NCBI GenBank assembly: GCA_947503625.1
Contig: CANNEK010000006.1
Coordinates: 1 to 64,000, forward strand
Direction: 5' to 3'
Length of the DNA: 64,000 nt
Source: an uncultured Kordiimonas sp.
GTDB taxonomy: Bacteria > Pseudomonadota > Alphaproteobacteria > Sphingomonadales > Kordiimonadaceae
Part shown: piece after piece, positions 1 to 9,013 of the stretch
How the letters are laid out: each line of letters begins with the position of its first letter
How positions within the stretch are numbered: the stretch's first letter is position 1
Notes under the pieces: model-generated
Database searches by the model: none
Told to the model about the DNA's origin: nothing
The model's input: only the letters and a program-made list of their open reading frames with translations
Position numbers and translations under genes: made by a program

Positions 1-197
1 CTGCCTGCACTCACCGAGGCAATCAGGTTACTGAACAAACCGCCCACCGGGCTGGTCATGCCGGCATGGAACTTCGGATTTTGACGAAGAATGGCACTGA
101 GTAATGTGGAGCCAGAGCGCGGAAGCCCGGAAATGAAATTGAATGTGCGATTAACCGTATTTGAAGTGTGGCCCTGTGCCTGACTGTTCTCCATCAT
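1..197 (-). CDS. Sulfotransferase family protein, N-terminal part (runs off the left edge)
   Basis: Only the first 65 or so codons are inside the window. Translation of the minus strand from the ATG at 197 gives a short polar leader and then FISGLPRSGSTLLSAIL, which is the 5'-phosphosulfate (PAPS) binding loop of sulfotransferases, followed by RQNPKFHAGMTSPVG, typical of the tyrosylprotein-sulfotransferase-like bacterial family. A second ATG follows directly at 194. A G-rich stretch (GGGGG) sits about six bases upstream as a possible ribosome site. The protein would move a sulfuryl group from PAPS to an unknown acceptor. The acceptor cannot be judged because the rest of the gene is missing. 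Confidence 0.8.
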   Translation of the reverse strand, partial: MMENSQAQGHTSNTVNRTFNFISGLPRSGSTLLSAILRQNPKFHAGMTSPVGGLFSNLIASVSAG

Positions 198-340
198 GAT
201 ATGCCCCCATCAACGTGCAACCCTATGGCTGTGAGTTCAGCGATGGAAACATTGGTAGAAGCGCGGTCAAATTCGGACAATGAGGGAAATCCCTCATTTT
301 ATCAGATAAGCGGTACTTTAATTGATGAAAAGTACAGCGG

Positions 341-1735
341 TTATGCGCGCGGCAAATTGCCAACCGCAAATACAGAGCCTTTGCCCGCTTTGCTTTTGAC
401 AGACAGCTGCAGACCGAGCTGTGCGGCACTTTCACTGACAATGGCAAGGCCAAGGCCTTCACCGGCATGATCGCTTTCAGCGACGCCGCGTTCATAGGGC
501 TTAAACAGGCGTTTGATTTCAGAAGGGCTTAGCCCTGGCCCGGTGTCCCAGACCTCCACCCTCAGGCCATCAACGTGCCGCCGCACACCGACAAGAATGC
601 CACCGCTTTCCGTGTATTTGATGGCATTGGACAACAGGTTTGAAACCATACGAATGAGGATGATGATGTTGGTGTTTGTCTGGAAAGAGGTTGGATGGAA
701 CTTAAGCTTCAGGCCTTTTTCATTCGCCTCATCGCCGTAAATTCGCTCAAGGTTATCGAGAACAAGCTGAAGCGGTATACTTTCCTGCTTTGAAGCCTTC
801 TCTGCATGCCTGGCAGACTCCTTGCGAAAAGCCGGGTCAAGCACTGAGGCCATATAATCAATACCTGCCCTCAGTTTTTTGGCGAGCTCGGAATTTTCGG
901 TTTGCTCCACCGCAAGGCGAAGCGACGTTAGAGGCTGCCGCAGGTCATGCCGGGTCGTGGCCATACGGCGGTAGTCGCTCTGGACCTTTTTAAGGTTCAG
1001 CGTTGCGTCGTGCAGTTCTTTTTCAAGAGCAATTTTTTCATTCGCAACAGCCAGCTCCGCCTTTAGCGATGCATCCCGCTGGCGTCTTACCGCCCAGCTT
1101 TTCTGAACAATAGCAGCGCCAAAAACCAAAGCTTCAGCAACCTGGCCGAATATGGTTGTTGCGTCCAATGCAGCTGTTGCCTCTGCGGACATATAGGTCG
1201 GCGAGAACAGGCTGGCGAGAACCCAGTACAAAAATATAGCGAACCCGAGACCAAAAAAAACAGAACCGGCAATTCTGTCCATGATCACCTTCGCAACCAA
1301 ACATATACCGATGGCTAAAAGCCCGCCAAGCGCAACGACACGAACGCCGTTCATGAAATCAGAAGGAAAAAAGAAGCTGACCAGATATATGGAAATATCC
1401 ACGCCCATATAAATGATGACAAACCTGTAGGTTCGTGGTGACAGTGTTCGCAGATTCAGAAAAGACAGCGCAAACAGCATGTGAAGCAGGCTAAGCGAAA
1501 TGAATATCGCAGGGAATATTGCAAAATGAAGACTGAGGTAACTGTCAAACGTTACGGAAAGATAACCGTAAGAATGAAAGCTCGAAAAGACTGCCATGGT
1601 AAAAAGTAACCCATAGATCAGTATGTTTTTGGTCTTCAAGGCGACGGAAAAAACCGCAAAAAACACGAACAGGACAAAATAGATACCCGCATAAAAGCTG
1701 CGCAATACAGAACGGCTAGCGCTTTCCTCAAGCAA
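341..1735 (-). CDS. 7TMR-DISM sensor histidine kinase, membrane and kinase part (3' part of a split gene)
   Basis: This frame (464 codons from a TTG) begins with about seven hydrophobic segments over residues 10-215, as in the 7TMR-DISM_7TM family. A coiled linker follows, and then a kinase core. The phosphorylated His lies in TRHDLRQPLTSL, the N box is NLLSNAIKYT, and the ATP lid boxes are WDTGPGL and GEGLGLAIV. The TTG at 1735 is not a convincing start. Reading the same frame further upstream gives LYPFRLVSERTLLEE, the usual link between the periplasmic 7TMR-DISM domain and the first membrane helix. That periplasmic domain is present upstream but in another frame (1636-2316). The pair therefore looks like one kinase of about 650 residues interrupted by a one-base frameshift near 1772-1780. 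It probably signals to the divergent LuxR-type regulator at 2301. A sequencing error remains possible. Confidence 0.8.
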   Translation of the reverse strand: MLEESASRSVLRSFYAGIYFVLFVFFAVFSVALKTKNILIYGLLFTMAVFSSFHSYGYLSVTFDSYLSLHFAIFPAIFISLSLLHMLFALSFLNLRTLSPRTYRFVIIYMGVDISIYLVSFFFPSDFMNGVRVVALGGLLAIGICLVAKVIMDRIAGSVFFGLGFAIFLYWVLASLFSPTYMSAEATAALDATTIFGQVAEALVFGAAIVQKSWAVRRQRDASLKAELAVANEKIALEKELHDATLNLKKVQSDYRRMATTRHDLRQPLTSLRLAVEQTENSELAKKLRAGIDYMASVLDPAFRKESARHAEKASKQESIPLQLVLDNLERIYGDEANEKGLKLKFHPTSFQTNTNIIILIRMVSNLLSNAIKYTESGGILVGVRRHVDGLRVEVWDTGPGLSPSEIKRLFKPYERGVAESDHAGEGLGLAIVSESAAQLGLQLSVKSKAGKGSVFAVGNLPRA

Positions 1736-2316
1736 TGTCCGTTCCGAGACAAGACGGAATGGATATAGTGTGGCGAACCTGCTTTCTTCAGTATGTATCC
1801 AAAGAGCTTTTTTTCTCCCAATTGAAATTCGAACTTGTCAGAAACAATGACAGGCCCTTGTTTGACAACAAGGTCTTTATTTTTAGCAGGAAAGTCTGCC
1901 GTCATAATTTCTGTGATGGCTCCGCGCTGATCCACAATGAAAGCAGAAAACTTTGCTGCACCATTTATCTGGGTAGTAAGGTACCTGACTTCAAAGCTAT
2001 CGCTGGTATTGTGTAAAACTGTATAAAACCAGCTACCATTCTTAATGTCAGCGTTTTGGGTCAGCTGTTCATATTCGGCCAGTTTTGCTTCTTTTTCCGG
2101 CCCCCACAAATCATCTGCGGTAACAGCGCCTGCGTGAACCGGCGCCATCTTGAGAAGCATATTGTCAACCGGGGCGTTATCCCGTAGATCAATAGTATCC
2201 GTGCCGAAAGACTTCGAAGGTGCAAACAGGAACACAGCTAACAACAACAGCCAGCCGATACGGATCAACCGTTGGATAGCAGTTCTGGAGAATGTCGAAT
2301 ATGCCCGCACTAGCAA
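1636..2316 (-). CDS. 7TMR-DISM sensor kinase, periplasmic N-terminal part (5' part of a split gene)
   Basis: The product starts with a signal-anchor-like segment (IRIGWLLLLAVFLFAPSKSF) and then has a beta-rich extracytoplasmic domain of about 150 residues. It matches the 7TMR-DISM extracellular sensory module, which often binds small ligands. Homology stops near KKAGSPHYIHS. After that the frame runs into low-quality sequence that overlaps the membrane domain of 341-1735 in another frame. The start is uncertain: the frame opens at TTG 2316 inside the divergent regulator, while a later TTG (about 2268) just before IRIGW would give a compact signal sequence. There is no ATG in the region. Read with the downstream frame this is a single broken, or mis-sequenced, histidine kinase. 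Confidence 0.7.
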   Translation of the reverse strand: MLVRAYSTFSRTAIQRLIRIGWLLLLAVFLFAPSKSFGTDTIDLRDNAPVDNMLLKMAPVHAGAVTADDLWGPEKEAKLAEYEQLTQNADIKNGSWFYTVLHNTSDSFEVRYLTTQINGAAKFSAFIVDQRGAITEIMTADFPAKNKDLVVKQGPVIVSDKFEFQLGEKKLFGYILKKAGSPHYIHSVLSRNGHCLRKALAVLYCAAFMRVSILSCSCFLRFFPSP

Positions 2317-2957
2317 GGCCTTACCGGGTTGTTATCGCTGACGATCACGGCCTTGTCCGCAGTGGCTTGCGCGACGTGTTTGAAGACATTGAAGATGCCG
2401 AGATTGTAGGAGAAGCCAGTGACGGCCTTGAAGCATTGACACTGGCTCGTTCCCTGAAGCCTTCTCTTGTCACGCTTGATGCCGCGATGCCTTATGCATC
2501 GGGCATCGAGGTTTACAGTGAAATCAGACGCTGGGTGCCCGACACGCGTATCGCAGTTGTAACCGGATTTGATGCTGCTGGCCATCTTGCCGACTGGATG
2601 GCGATGGGGGTTAATGGCATGTTTCTGAAAACCGACACGCCAGAGGAAATGAGCCTTGGTATGCGGCAAATCCTGAACGGCGTTGATTATGCATCCGTAG
2701 CGACGCTTGAAATCCTTGAGCAACGTATTGAAGCATATGACGAGAAAGACAAGCTGACTGTGCGCGAACGCCAGGTTTTGCATCTTCTTGCCGAAGGTAG
2801 AACCAACCAGGAAATTGCGCAGCGGTTGTCCATCAGCCCAAAGACCGTCGACAACCACAGAACCCGCATGATGGCTAAACTTGATGTGCATTCCCTAGGC
2901 CAGTTGATTGCTTATGCCCTTAAAGAGGGGCTGCTGGATAAAGTCCAGCAACATTAG
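2301..2957 (+). CDS. NarL/FixJ-type response regulator with LuxR HTH
   Basis: The N-terminal receiver domain (about 120 residues) has the acidic pair in VVIADDHG, the phospho-acceptor Asp in LVTLDAAMP, the conserved Thr/Ser region VVTGF and the Lys in FLKTD. The C-terminal LuxR-type helix-turn-helix is complete (LTVRERQVLHLLAEG, then LSISPKTVDNHR). I prefer the ATG at 2301 because a TGGAG lies about 10 bases upstream. The in-frame ATG at 2292 is only one base from that motif. The gene is divergent from the split 7TMR-DISM kinase and its start overlaps that gene's 5' end. The kinase is thus the natural partner, and a truncated kinase would leave this regulator orphaned. Target genes are unknown. 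Confidence 0.88.
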   Translation: MPALARPYRVVIADDHGLVRSGLRDVFEDIEDAEIVGEASDGLEALTLARSLKPSLVTLDAAMPYASGIEVYSEIRRWVPDTRIAVVTGFDAAGHLADWMAMGVNGMFLKTDTPEEMSLGMRQILNGVDYASVATLEILEQRIEAYDEKDKLTVRERQVLHLLAEGRTNQEIAQRLSISPKTVDNHRTRMMAKLDVHSLGQLIAYALKEGLLDKVQQH

Positions 2958-3387
2958 ATGTGCATGCCCTCAATTTACAATGGGGTAAATCCCTCATTCT
3001 TCCGCCTGACAGATTTCAACTTCCGCGCCAAGCTCTGTATCAGGCTCAAGCACAAATACCGCCGAGACCTGAACTCAAAACCACCATCCCGAAGGCCTGT
3101 GTATTTTGAGATTGGCCCCGCGTTCTCCCTCTTCTTCAACTGTGCCAGGAAGACGCGGCCTTTTCTTTATTGGCCTGATCGACACGCCCCTCGCCTTAGA
3201 CTGACAGCACCCCTAATTGACTAAATAGTTTGCCTCATTTGAAGTCTCCGAGTTGCTAGGCTGCTCAAATGGCGAGTTCCGGTTGTGGCATCGATCAAAG
3301 CCAAACGAGCCTGTCGAAAATGGGAGAGATGTGGCGCGCGTGTCACGTAAAGTGATGTGTTCGTGCCGAGCGCAGGGGAGAAAAACA
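2958..3387 (+). other. Intergenic region upstream of the TonB receptor
   Basis: About 430 bases with open frames on both strands, none of which resembles a protein I know or has a good ribosome site. The frame 3253-3387 is in phase with the receptor, but its translation (basic, no signal sequence) lies before the secretion signal. I treat it as leader DNA that probably holds the promoter. Confidence 0.5.
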
Positions 3388-5655
3388 TTGATCACCTTTA
3401 GGAACGACGGACGAAAGTATTCTGAGTGGTATAATACGACCGCACTGTTGCTGTGCATGGCTGTTGCAGCGCCCGGTGCCTTGGCCCAAACGTCCAGCAG
3501 CAACGAACCCGCCGATAACCCCAATGACTTTGACCAGTCTATACTCTTGGAGGAAATTGTCGTTACGGCACGCAAGCGGGACGAAAGGCTGCAAGATGTT
3601 CCCATTTCGGTAACTGCGCTCGGTGCTGCGCAAATCGAAGCGAAGAAAGTTCGCAGTTTGGGGGATTTATCCGTCGGGATTCCCAACGTGTCCTTTGACG
3701 ATGTAGGCACCACACCTGGAACTGCAAATTTCTCAATTCGGGGCCTTGGCATCAACAGCTCAATACCATCAATTGATCCCACCGTCGGTACATTTGTGGA
3801 TGGTGTCTACCTTGGCACCAATGCCGGGGTGGTGTTCGACGTGTTCGATTTACAGAGTATTGAAGTACTCCGGGGACCTCAAGGCACGCTCTTTGGCAGA
3901 AATGTTACCGGTGGCGCCGTATTGCTGACAACCAAGAAACCCGGAAACGAACTTGAGACTACAGCACAAGTCGCCGTAGAAGGTGGCGGCCCCGGCGGAC
4001 TGAGTACTTTCGTCAGAGCATCAATTGGCGGCCCGGTATCGGATACACTCGGGCTGAAGGTTACCGGATACTACAATAATGATGAGGGCTGGTTTGAAAA
4101 CGGCTTTGACGGTGAAAACTTCGGGGCGCGCGAACAGTTTTATATTCGGCCGGTGATGGTGTGGACGCCAAGCGATGGCTCGGAACTGATCCTGCGATAT
4201 GAATACACCAGCATCGATGGTGACGGCCCTGCCGGGCAGTCGCATACTAACGGCTTGGGCATACCGGGGTCGCCTGAAAACTTCGACCGTGACAGTTTCG
4301 ATTTCAGCATTAACACACAAGGCTTCGTTGAAGTTGAAACTCATTTTGCAACGGCCGAGTTTAATTTGGACGTTGGAGACAATGGCCAGATAACCAACAT
4401 TTTTGGATATCGGAATCTCGATCAGGACACGCTCACCGACCTTGACGCGCAGCCAGTCTCTTTATTCGACGGACGGTTCCAGTTGAAGTCCGAGCAGATT
4501 AGCAACGAGTTGCGTTACTCGGGAAGTTTTGGTGCCCTGGATTTGGTGACGGGGCTTTACTATTTCAGCAACGATATCAGCTACGGCGAAGGCCGGAGCC
4601 TTTTTGGCGGAGCGGTGACCCAAGACGGCGGTGGAGATTACTCGGTTGAGTCAATTGGTGCTTTTGTTTCGGCAGACTACAGCTTGAGCGAATCCTGGGT
4701 TTTAACGACAGGCCTTCGCTACACGTATGAGGAAAAGTCGGCTGATATTGCTTCACTGCCGTTGAACACGAATGCGCCCTGTAGCGTGGTGGCGGGAACG
4801 TGCCCGTTCGATTTTGTTGACTCTGAGGACTGGAACAGTCTGTCACCCAAAATTGGCGTTAACTACCTTCCTAATGACAATGTGAGAATATACGCTCACT
4901 GGACCCGTGGTTTCCGTTCAGGCGGATACAATCTGAGAAACTCAGCGTTGGATACTGCTAATTTCGGACCGGGCCCTTTCGATCAGGAACAGGTTGACAA
5001 CTTTGAACTCGGATTAAAAACCGACTGGACGGGCGGACGTCTAAATGTCGCAGTTTTCCACAACAGTATTCAGGATATGCAACGCGAAGTTCAGCTCACG
5101 GACCCGACTTCAGGTGTGGTTCAGTTGATCAGAAACACCGCAGACGCAAGGTTGCTAGGTGCCGAGATAGAAGGCGTATTCCAGGTGTCGAGTTCGCTTG
5201 TTCTGGATGTCGCCCTCGGTCTGCTTGATGCGGACTATACGAACGTGCTGTTCGACTTGAACGGCGACGGCGCCATTGATGGAGCCGATGAAGACCTAGA
5301 CCTGCCGAGAGCACCTGAATTAACGTATACTATCGGTTTGGTTCACGAACTCGATATTGGCGATTGGGGCATGATGTCTACGGGCGTCAATTATTCCTAC
5401 AGGGACGAGTCTGCATTTACCGACAACAATTTGGGGTTCATCCTTGATCAGGAAATCCTGAATTTCAGTATTGATATTCAGCCCAACAACGGGAACTGGA
5501 CGATATCTCTGTATGGCAGGAACCTCCTGGACTCTGTCCTTCATGGCACCGATGGTCAGCTACCAGCAACACTTGGGCCTGCTCCTTTGGGCGGTACATT
5601 TTCACCGCTTACAAGAGGAAGGGTCCTCGGAGCGCAATTTGCCATTAATTTTTAG
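3388..5655 (+). CDS. TonB-dependent outer membrane receptor
   Basis: I place the start at TTG 3388, six to eight bases after AGGGGAG. This gives a signal peptide ending ALLLCMAVAAPGALAQ, whereas the longer frame from 3253 would bury it. The mature protein opens with the TonB box EEIVVTARKR, then the plug domain (DVPISVTAL ... LRGPQGTLFGRNVTGGAV) and a beta-barrel of about 600 residues. It ends in a C-terminal strand with terminal Phe (LGAQFAINF). The length of 755 residues is normal. Such receptors bring large or scarce substrates through the outer membrane using TonB-ExbBD energy. The substrate is not readable from sequence. The acyl-CoA catabolic genes that follow suggest a hydrophobic carbon source rather than iron, but that is inference. 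Confidence 0.9.
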   Translation: MITFRNDGRKYSEWYNTTALLLCMAVAAPGALAQTSSSNEPADNPNDFDQSILLEEIVVTARKRDERLQDVPISVTALGAAQIEAKKVRSLGDLSVGIPNVSFDDVGTTPGTANFSIRGLGINSSIPSIDPTVGTFVDGVYLGTNAGVVFDVFDLQSIEVLRGPQGTLFGRNVTGGAVLLTTKKPGNELETTAQVAVEGGGPGGLSTFVRASIGGPVSDTLGLKVTGYYNNDEGWFENGFDGENFGAREQFYIRPVMVWTPSDGSELILRYEYTSIDGDGPAGQSHTNGLGIPGSPENFDRDSFDFSINTQGFVEVETHFATAEFNLDVGDNGQITNIFGYRNLDQDTLTDLDAQPVSLFDGRFQLKSEQISNELRYSGSFGALDLVTGLYYFSNDISYGEGRSLFGGAVTQDGGGDYSVESIGAFVSADYSLSESWVLTTGLRYTYEEKSADIASLPLNTNAPCSVVAGTCPFDFVDSEDWNSLSPKIGVNYLPNDNVRIYAHWTRGFRSGGYNLRNSALDTANFGPGPFDQEQVDNFELGLKTDWTGGRLNVAVFHNSIQDMQREVQLTDPTSGVVQLIRNTADARLLGAEIEGVFQVSSSLVLDVALGLLDADYTNVLFDLNGDGAIDGADEDLDLPRAPELTYTIGLVHELDIGDWGMMSTGVNYSYRDESAFTDNNLGFILDQEILNFSIDIQPNNGNWTISLYGRNLLDSVLHGTDGQLPATLGPAPLGGTFSPLTRGRVLGAQFAINF

Positions 5656-6083
5656 GCAAGGCCCTGACAAGGCTTGAGGCGGGTTGAAGCGAATGTCTCC
5701 CCCATTCCTGAAATCCGCCTCAGGCGATCCCGATTTAATCGATCTCCACATGGGTCAATGGTCATTGAACTCCATTCTTAATTAACGGGACTAGTTACAG
5801 GTCCAAAGCGGTCGCAGGCAACAATCTGGCGAATAGACTATGTGGTGCATTGCCATCCAACGAGAGGAAAAATCTCATCCCGGAAATGCGCCAAGATGAC
5901 TAAACATTTGACCTGAACCGACCGCGCAAATCGAGAAATCTGGTGTATCGAATTCATAGTAGCCGAGCCCATTCATTGGGGGTGATGTGGAAACCAACGC
6001 TGCTTCCACCCAGCCTGCCAAGCTCAGAAAACCACTGCCGATCATCCGGTTGTTTCACAGCGCGAAGTTTTGGAGGAAATCAA
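5656..6083 (+). other. Intergenic region between TonB receptor and crotonase
   Basis: About 430 bases with no convincing gene. An 8-base inverted repeat (TGAGGCGG at 5675, CCGCCTCA at 5714) with a long loop lies just after the receptor stop but has no T-run, so it is at best a weak terminator. The frame 5943-6083 upstream of the crotonase start is in phase but does not resemble crotonases. Confidence 0.4.
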
Positions 6084-6869
6084 TTGCCCGTCACAGAGTT
6101 TGCAAATGTAAAAGTCGAAAAACGTGACCGAATTGCAACGGTAACACTCGACCGTCCAGAAGCTATTAACAGCTTGAACCTGACTATGTTGCTCGATCTC
6201 GAGAAGGTGCTTTTGAATATTGAGACAGATGAAGACATCGACGTCATGATCCTGACAGCTTCCGGCGAAAAGGGATTTTGTGCCGGAATGGACCTGAAGG
6301 ACTTTGAGCAAGGAAAAATTGACCTTGCGCTCACCAAAAGGGTCCTCGACAAAATAGAAGACTTCACCAAACCAACGATCGGTGCCATCACAGATGGCTA
6401 CTGTGTTACTGGCGGACTGGAACTCGCTCTATCTTGCGATTTTCTGGTCGCTTCGGCAAAAGCCAAATTTGGCGACACGCATGGTCGCGTGAATGTCAGC
6501 GGCGGTGGCGCCACGGTTCGGATGCCGCGACTGGTTGGTCTGATGCAAGCCAAATACATGATTTTCACCTGTCAATTCTACGATGCCGAAGCAGCAAAAG
6601 AACTGGGGTTAGTTGTCGAAGTATTCCCATCCGAGCAATTGCAAATCGAGGCACGGCGAATTGCTACTGAGATATTGAAGCAAAACCAGAAAATCTTGAG
6701 AAGAATGAAGCAGGTTATGAACCGTGGTTGGCGAACAGACTTGTATGCCGCCTGGTGTTTGGAGGAGGCAGAGTGCCTGAAGAGCATGCAAGAAATTCTG
6801 TCTGCAAACTTTAAAATGGAAGATGCCGTCAAAACAACCAAGGCCGATCTGGATTCCGGCTCGGCCTGA
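6084..6869 (+). CDS. Enoyl-CoA hydratase/isomerase (crotonase) family protein
   Basis: The TTG at 6084 follows GGAGGA at a good distance and starts homology at once (FANVKVEKRDRIATVTLDRPEAINSL). An in-frame extension to 5943 has no similarity. The 261-residue protein has the CoA-binding and oxyanion-hole segments of crotonases (GFCAGMDLKDF; GYCVTGGLELALSCDF). The first catalytic Glu is present in GLELAL. The second is His in FGDTHGRV, as in many members with DTH at this site, so hydration of a standard enoyl-CoA is not certain. It is the first gene of a colinear cluster with the SDR, thiolase, DUF35 protein and CoA-transferase subunit. It is probably a beta-oxidation-like step on an unknown acyl-CoA. 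Confidence 0.88.
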   Translation: MPVTEFANVKVEKRDRIATVTLDRPEAINSLNLTMLLDLEKVLLNIETDEDIDVMILTASGEKGFCAGMDLKDFEQGKIDLALTKRVLDKIEDFTKPTIGAITDGYCVTGGLELALSCDFLVASAKAKFGDTHGRVNVSGGGATVRMPRLVGLMQAKYMIFTCQFYDAEAAKELGLVVEVFPSEQLQIEARRIATEILKQNQKILRRMKQVMNRGWRTDLYAAWCLEEAECLKSMQEILSANFKMEDAVKTTKADLDSGSA

Positions 6870-6935
6870 CCGCATTTTCCAACATCAAACACACCGTCTC
6901 CACAAAAATAAATCAAGTAGCAAGGAGTTAGCCCC

Positions 6936-7844
6936 ATGGAAAGACTGCTAGATGGCCAGGTTGCCATTGTTACCGGAGCGGGGCGCGGTATCGGCAAAGC
7001 TCATGCAATTGCATTGGCGGAACAAGGTGCCAAAGTTATCGTGAATGACCTGGGTGTCGGTTTGGATGGTAGTGACACAACCAGTGACCCGGCTAACGAG
7101 GCGGTTGAAGAGATCCGGCGCTCCGGCGGCGAAGCGCTTGCCAACCATGATTCTGTAGCCTCGCCCGAAGGCGGCGAAGCGATCATTAAAGCGGCAATCG
7201 AAGAATTTGGGCGCCTGGATATTTTGGTGAACAACGCCGGTAACTACCGACCGCGGATGATCTTCAACATGCCATACGAAGATTGGGATTCTGTTGTGAA
7301 GGTGCACCTCTATGGTCACTTCAATTGTATTGCCGCAGCATCCAGGGTTTTCAGGGCGCAACGCGGCGGAAGAATAATCAATACGGCCTCAGAAGCCTGG
7401 CTGGGCGAAGCAGCTGTTGCCAATTATGGGTCTGCCAAAGCAGGAATTGTTGGACTAACGAGGATAGCGGCGCGTGACCTCGGAAAATACGGTATTACGT
7501 GCAACTGTATTTGCCCGCGCGCGTCAACCCGCATGACGGATTCTTTGTCCTTTGATAAAAGCCTGGACCGATCTTCTTTAGGGGGCGAACTCGACGCTTT
7601 AAACCCCGGCGATATCTCGCCGCTGGTCGTGTATCTGGCAAGTCAGAATGCATCGGATATCAATGGTCGTATCTTTTTGGCTTACGGCGGTACCATATCG
7701 CTGTTCTCTGAACCAGTGCCCGAAAAGACCATCTTTAAATCCGGGGGGTGGAGCGTCTCTGACTTGTGCGATGTCATGCCCGGCACTCTTGCTGCCGATC
7801 TGGTAAACCCGGCACCGGCAGAACCCGCCAAGGCCGAAAAATGA
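6936..7844 (+). CDS. Short-chain dehydrogenase/reductase, 3-hydroxyacyl-CoA dehydrogenase-like
   Basis: AAGGAG lies eight bases before the ATG. The product has the classical SDR signature: the nucleotide-binding loop TGAGRGIGKAHA, then NDLGVGLDG (an Asp at the end of beta-2, suggesting NAD preference), NNAGNYR and the catalytic pair in NYGSAKAG. The N-terminal pattern resembles the dehydrogenase part of peroxisomal-type multifunctional beta-oxidation enzymes. The role is likely oxidation of a 3-hydroxyacyl-CoA made by the upstream crotonase. Length 302 includes a C-terminal extension of about 50 residues beyond the usual SDR core, ending in a charged, Ala/Pro-rich tail. Its stop overlaps the thiolase start by ATGA, so the two are translationally coupled. 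Confidence 0.88.
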   Translation: MERLLDGQVAIVTGAGRGIGKAHAIALAEQGAKVIVNDLGVGLDGSDTTSDPANEAVEEIRRSGGEALANHDSVASPEGGEAIIKAAIEEFGRLDILVNNAGNYRPRMIFNMPYEDWDSVVKVHLYGHFNCIAAASRVFRAQRGGRIINTASEAWLGEAAVANYGSAKAGIVGLTRIAARDLGKYGITCNCICPRASTRMTDSLSFDKSLDRSSLGGELDALNPGDISPLVVYLASQNASDINGRIFLAYGGTISLFSEPVPEKTIFKSGGWSVSDLCDVMPGTLAADLVNPAPAEPAKAEK

Positions 7845-9010
7845 ATGATTTCAGAGACAAGTGCGCCATCGTCGGCATAGGGGAAACCGACTATTGTGTT
7901 AATTCCGGGCGAAACCCGCTTGCGCTCGCTTTGGAAGCAATCCGCAATGCAATCGAAGATGCCGGTTTAACCGTCGATCAAATCGATGGAATCGTAAAAT
8001 CATCGATAGATGCCTCTGCGTCAGATCAGATTATTGCAGCGAATTTGGGGCTCAGCGGGGTGACTTACTCCTCGGAAGTGACCGGACTGGGAGGCGCTGC
8101 CTGCGCAACAGTGGCACACGCGGCGATGGCCGTGGCGAGCGGATTTGCCAACTATGTGGTTTGTTATCGTGCCTTCACGCCTTTCGACTTTATCGAGGGT
8201 GCGAAACATAACCAGACGACCCTGTGGGCCAGACAAGCTGGTGCCGGAGAGTTTCTTCGCCCTTTTGGGTGGTCAGCCATGATTGATGGTTTTGCAATGC
8301 ACTGCCAACGGCACATGCACGAATACGGAACGACAAGCCGCCAACTTGGCGCGATAGCTGTTGCAGCCCGGAAACATGCGGCAGCCAATCCAAAAGCCAT
8401 CCGACAAGAACCAATCACCATTGAAGACCATCAAAATTCGAACATGATATCTCAGCCATTGAGAGAGCTGGACTGCCTTATTTCCGCTAACGACGGCGCC
8501 TGCGCCGTGATTGTTACGACTGCCGAGCGGGCAAAGGACCTTAAGCAAAGACCAGCAAAGATCATGTCTGCTGCGCAGTCTTTGGGGTCAAACCCGATGG
8601 CAACCTGGGAGATGTCGGCATTCAAACCAACAATCACGGATTCTGAAGCCAAAATGATCGCCCCGCACCTTTTCCGGAAGGCCGGGCTGAAACCGGAAGA
8701 TATCGATGTGGCACAGTTGTATGACTGCTTCACCTATACCCAACTCGTGTTGATCGAAGACTATGGCTTTTGCAAGAAAGGCGAAGGCGGAGAATTCGTT
8801 CAGGACGGGCGGATTGAAATCGGTGGCGAGCTTCCGATCAATACGCATGGCGGGCACTTGGGCGAAGCCTACATTCATGGCTTTACCCATATTGTTGAAG
8901 GCGTGAAACAAATGCGTGGCACATCGACGTGCCAGGTCGAAGATGCTGAGACAACATTGGTTGCAAGCGCGGTTCCCGGCCCAACCAGCGCGCTTATTCT
9001 CGGGAGATAG
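7841..9010 (+). CDS. Thiolase-like acyl-CoA acyltransferase (SCP-x/lipid-transfer type)
   Basis: The start is the ATG at 7841, which overlaps the SDR stop (ATGA). The longer in-frame extension to 7766 lies inside the SDR gene. The 389-residue protein has the thiolase fold signatures of the SCP2-thiolase/Ltp branch: CAIVGIGETDY at the N-terminus, a candidate nucleophilic Cys88 in GGAACATVAHAAM, VAQLYDCFTY, and the NTHGGHLGEAY loop in place of the usual NxxGG-GHP. Members of this branch cleave or make C-C bonds in acyl-CoA intermediates, for example side-chain retro-aldol or thiolytic cleavage in steroid breakdown. They usually work in a complex with a DUF35 protein, and one follows after three bases. 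Confidence 0.88.
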   Translation: MNDFRDKCAIVGIGETDYCVNSGRNPLALALEAIRNAIEDAGLTVDQIDGIVKSSIDASASDQIIAANLGLSGVTYSSEVTGLGGAACATVAHAAMAVASGFANYVVCYRAFTPFDFIEGAKHNQTTLWARQAGAGEFLRPFGWSAMIDGFAMHCQRHMHEYGTTSRQLGAIAVAARKHAAANPKAIRQEPITIEDHQNSNMISQPLRELDCLISANDGACAVIVTTAERAKDLKQRPAKIMSAAQSLGSNPMATWEMSAFKPTITDSEAKMIAPHLFRKAGLKPEDIDVAQLYDCFTYTQLVLIEDYGFCKKGEGGEFVQDGRIEIGGELPINTHGGHLGEAYIHGFTHIVEGVKQMRGTSTCQVEDAETTLVASAVPGPTSALILGR

Positions 9011-9013
9011 AAT

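Noticed and set aside
2958-3224. 88-codon open frame after the LuxR-type regulator
   Set aside because: It has no ribosome site and no protein-like pattern, and it begins right at the previous stop.
3253-3387. N-terminal extension of the TonB receptor from the first in-frame start
   Set aside because: It would place 45 basic residues before the signal peptide. TTG 3388 has a good AGGGGAG site and exposes the signal peptide.
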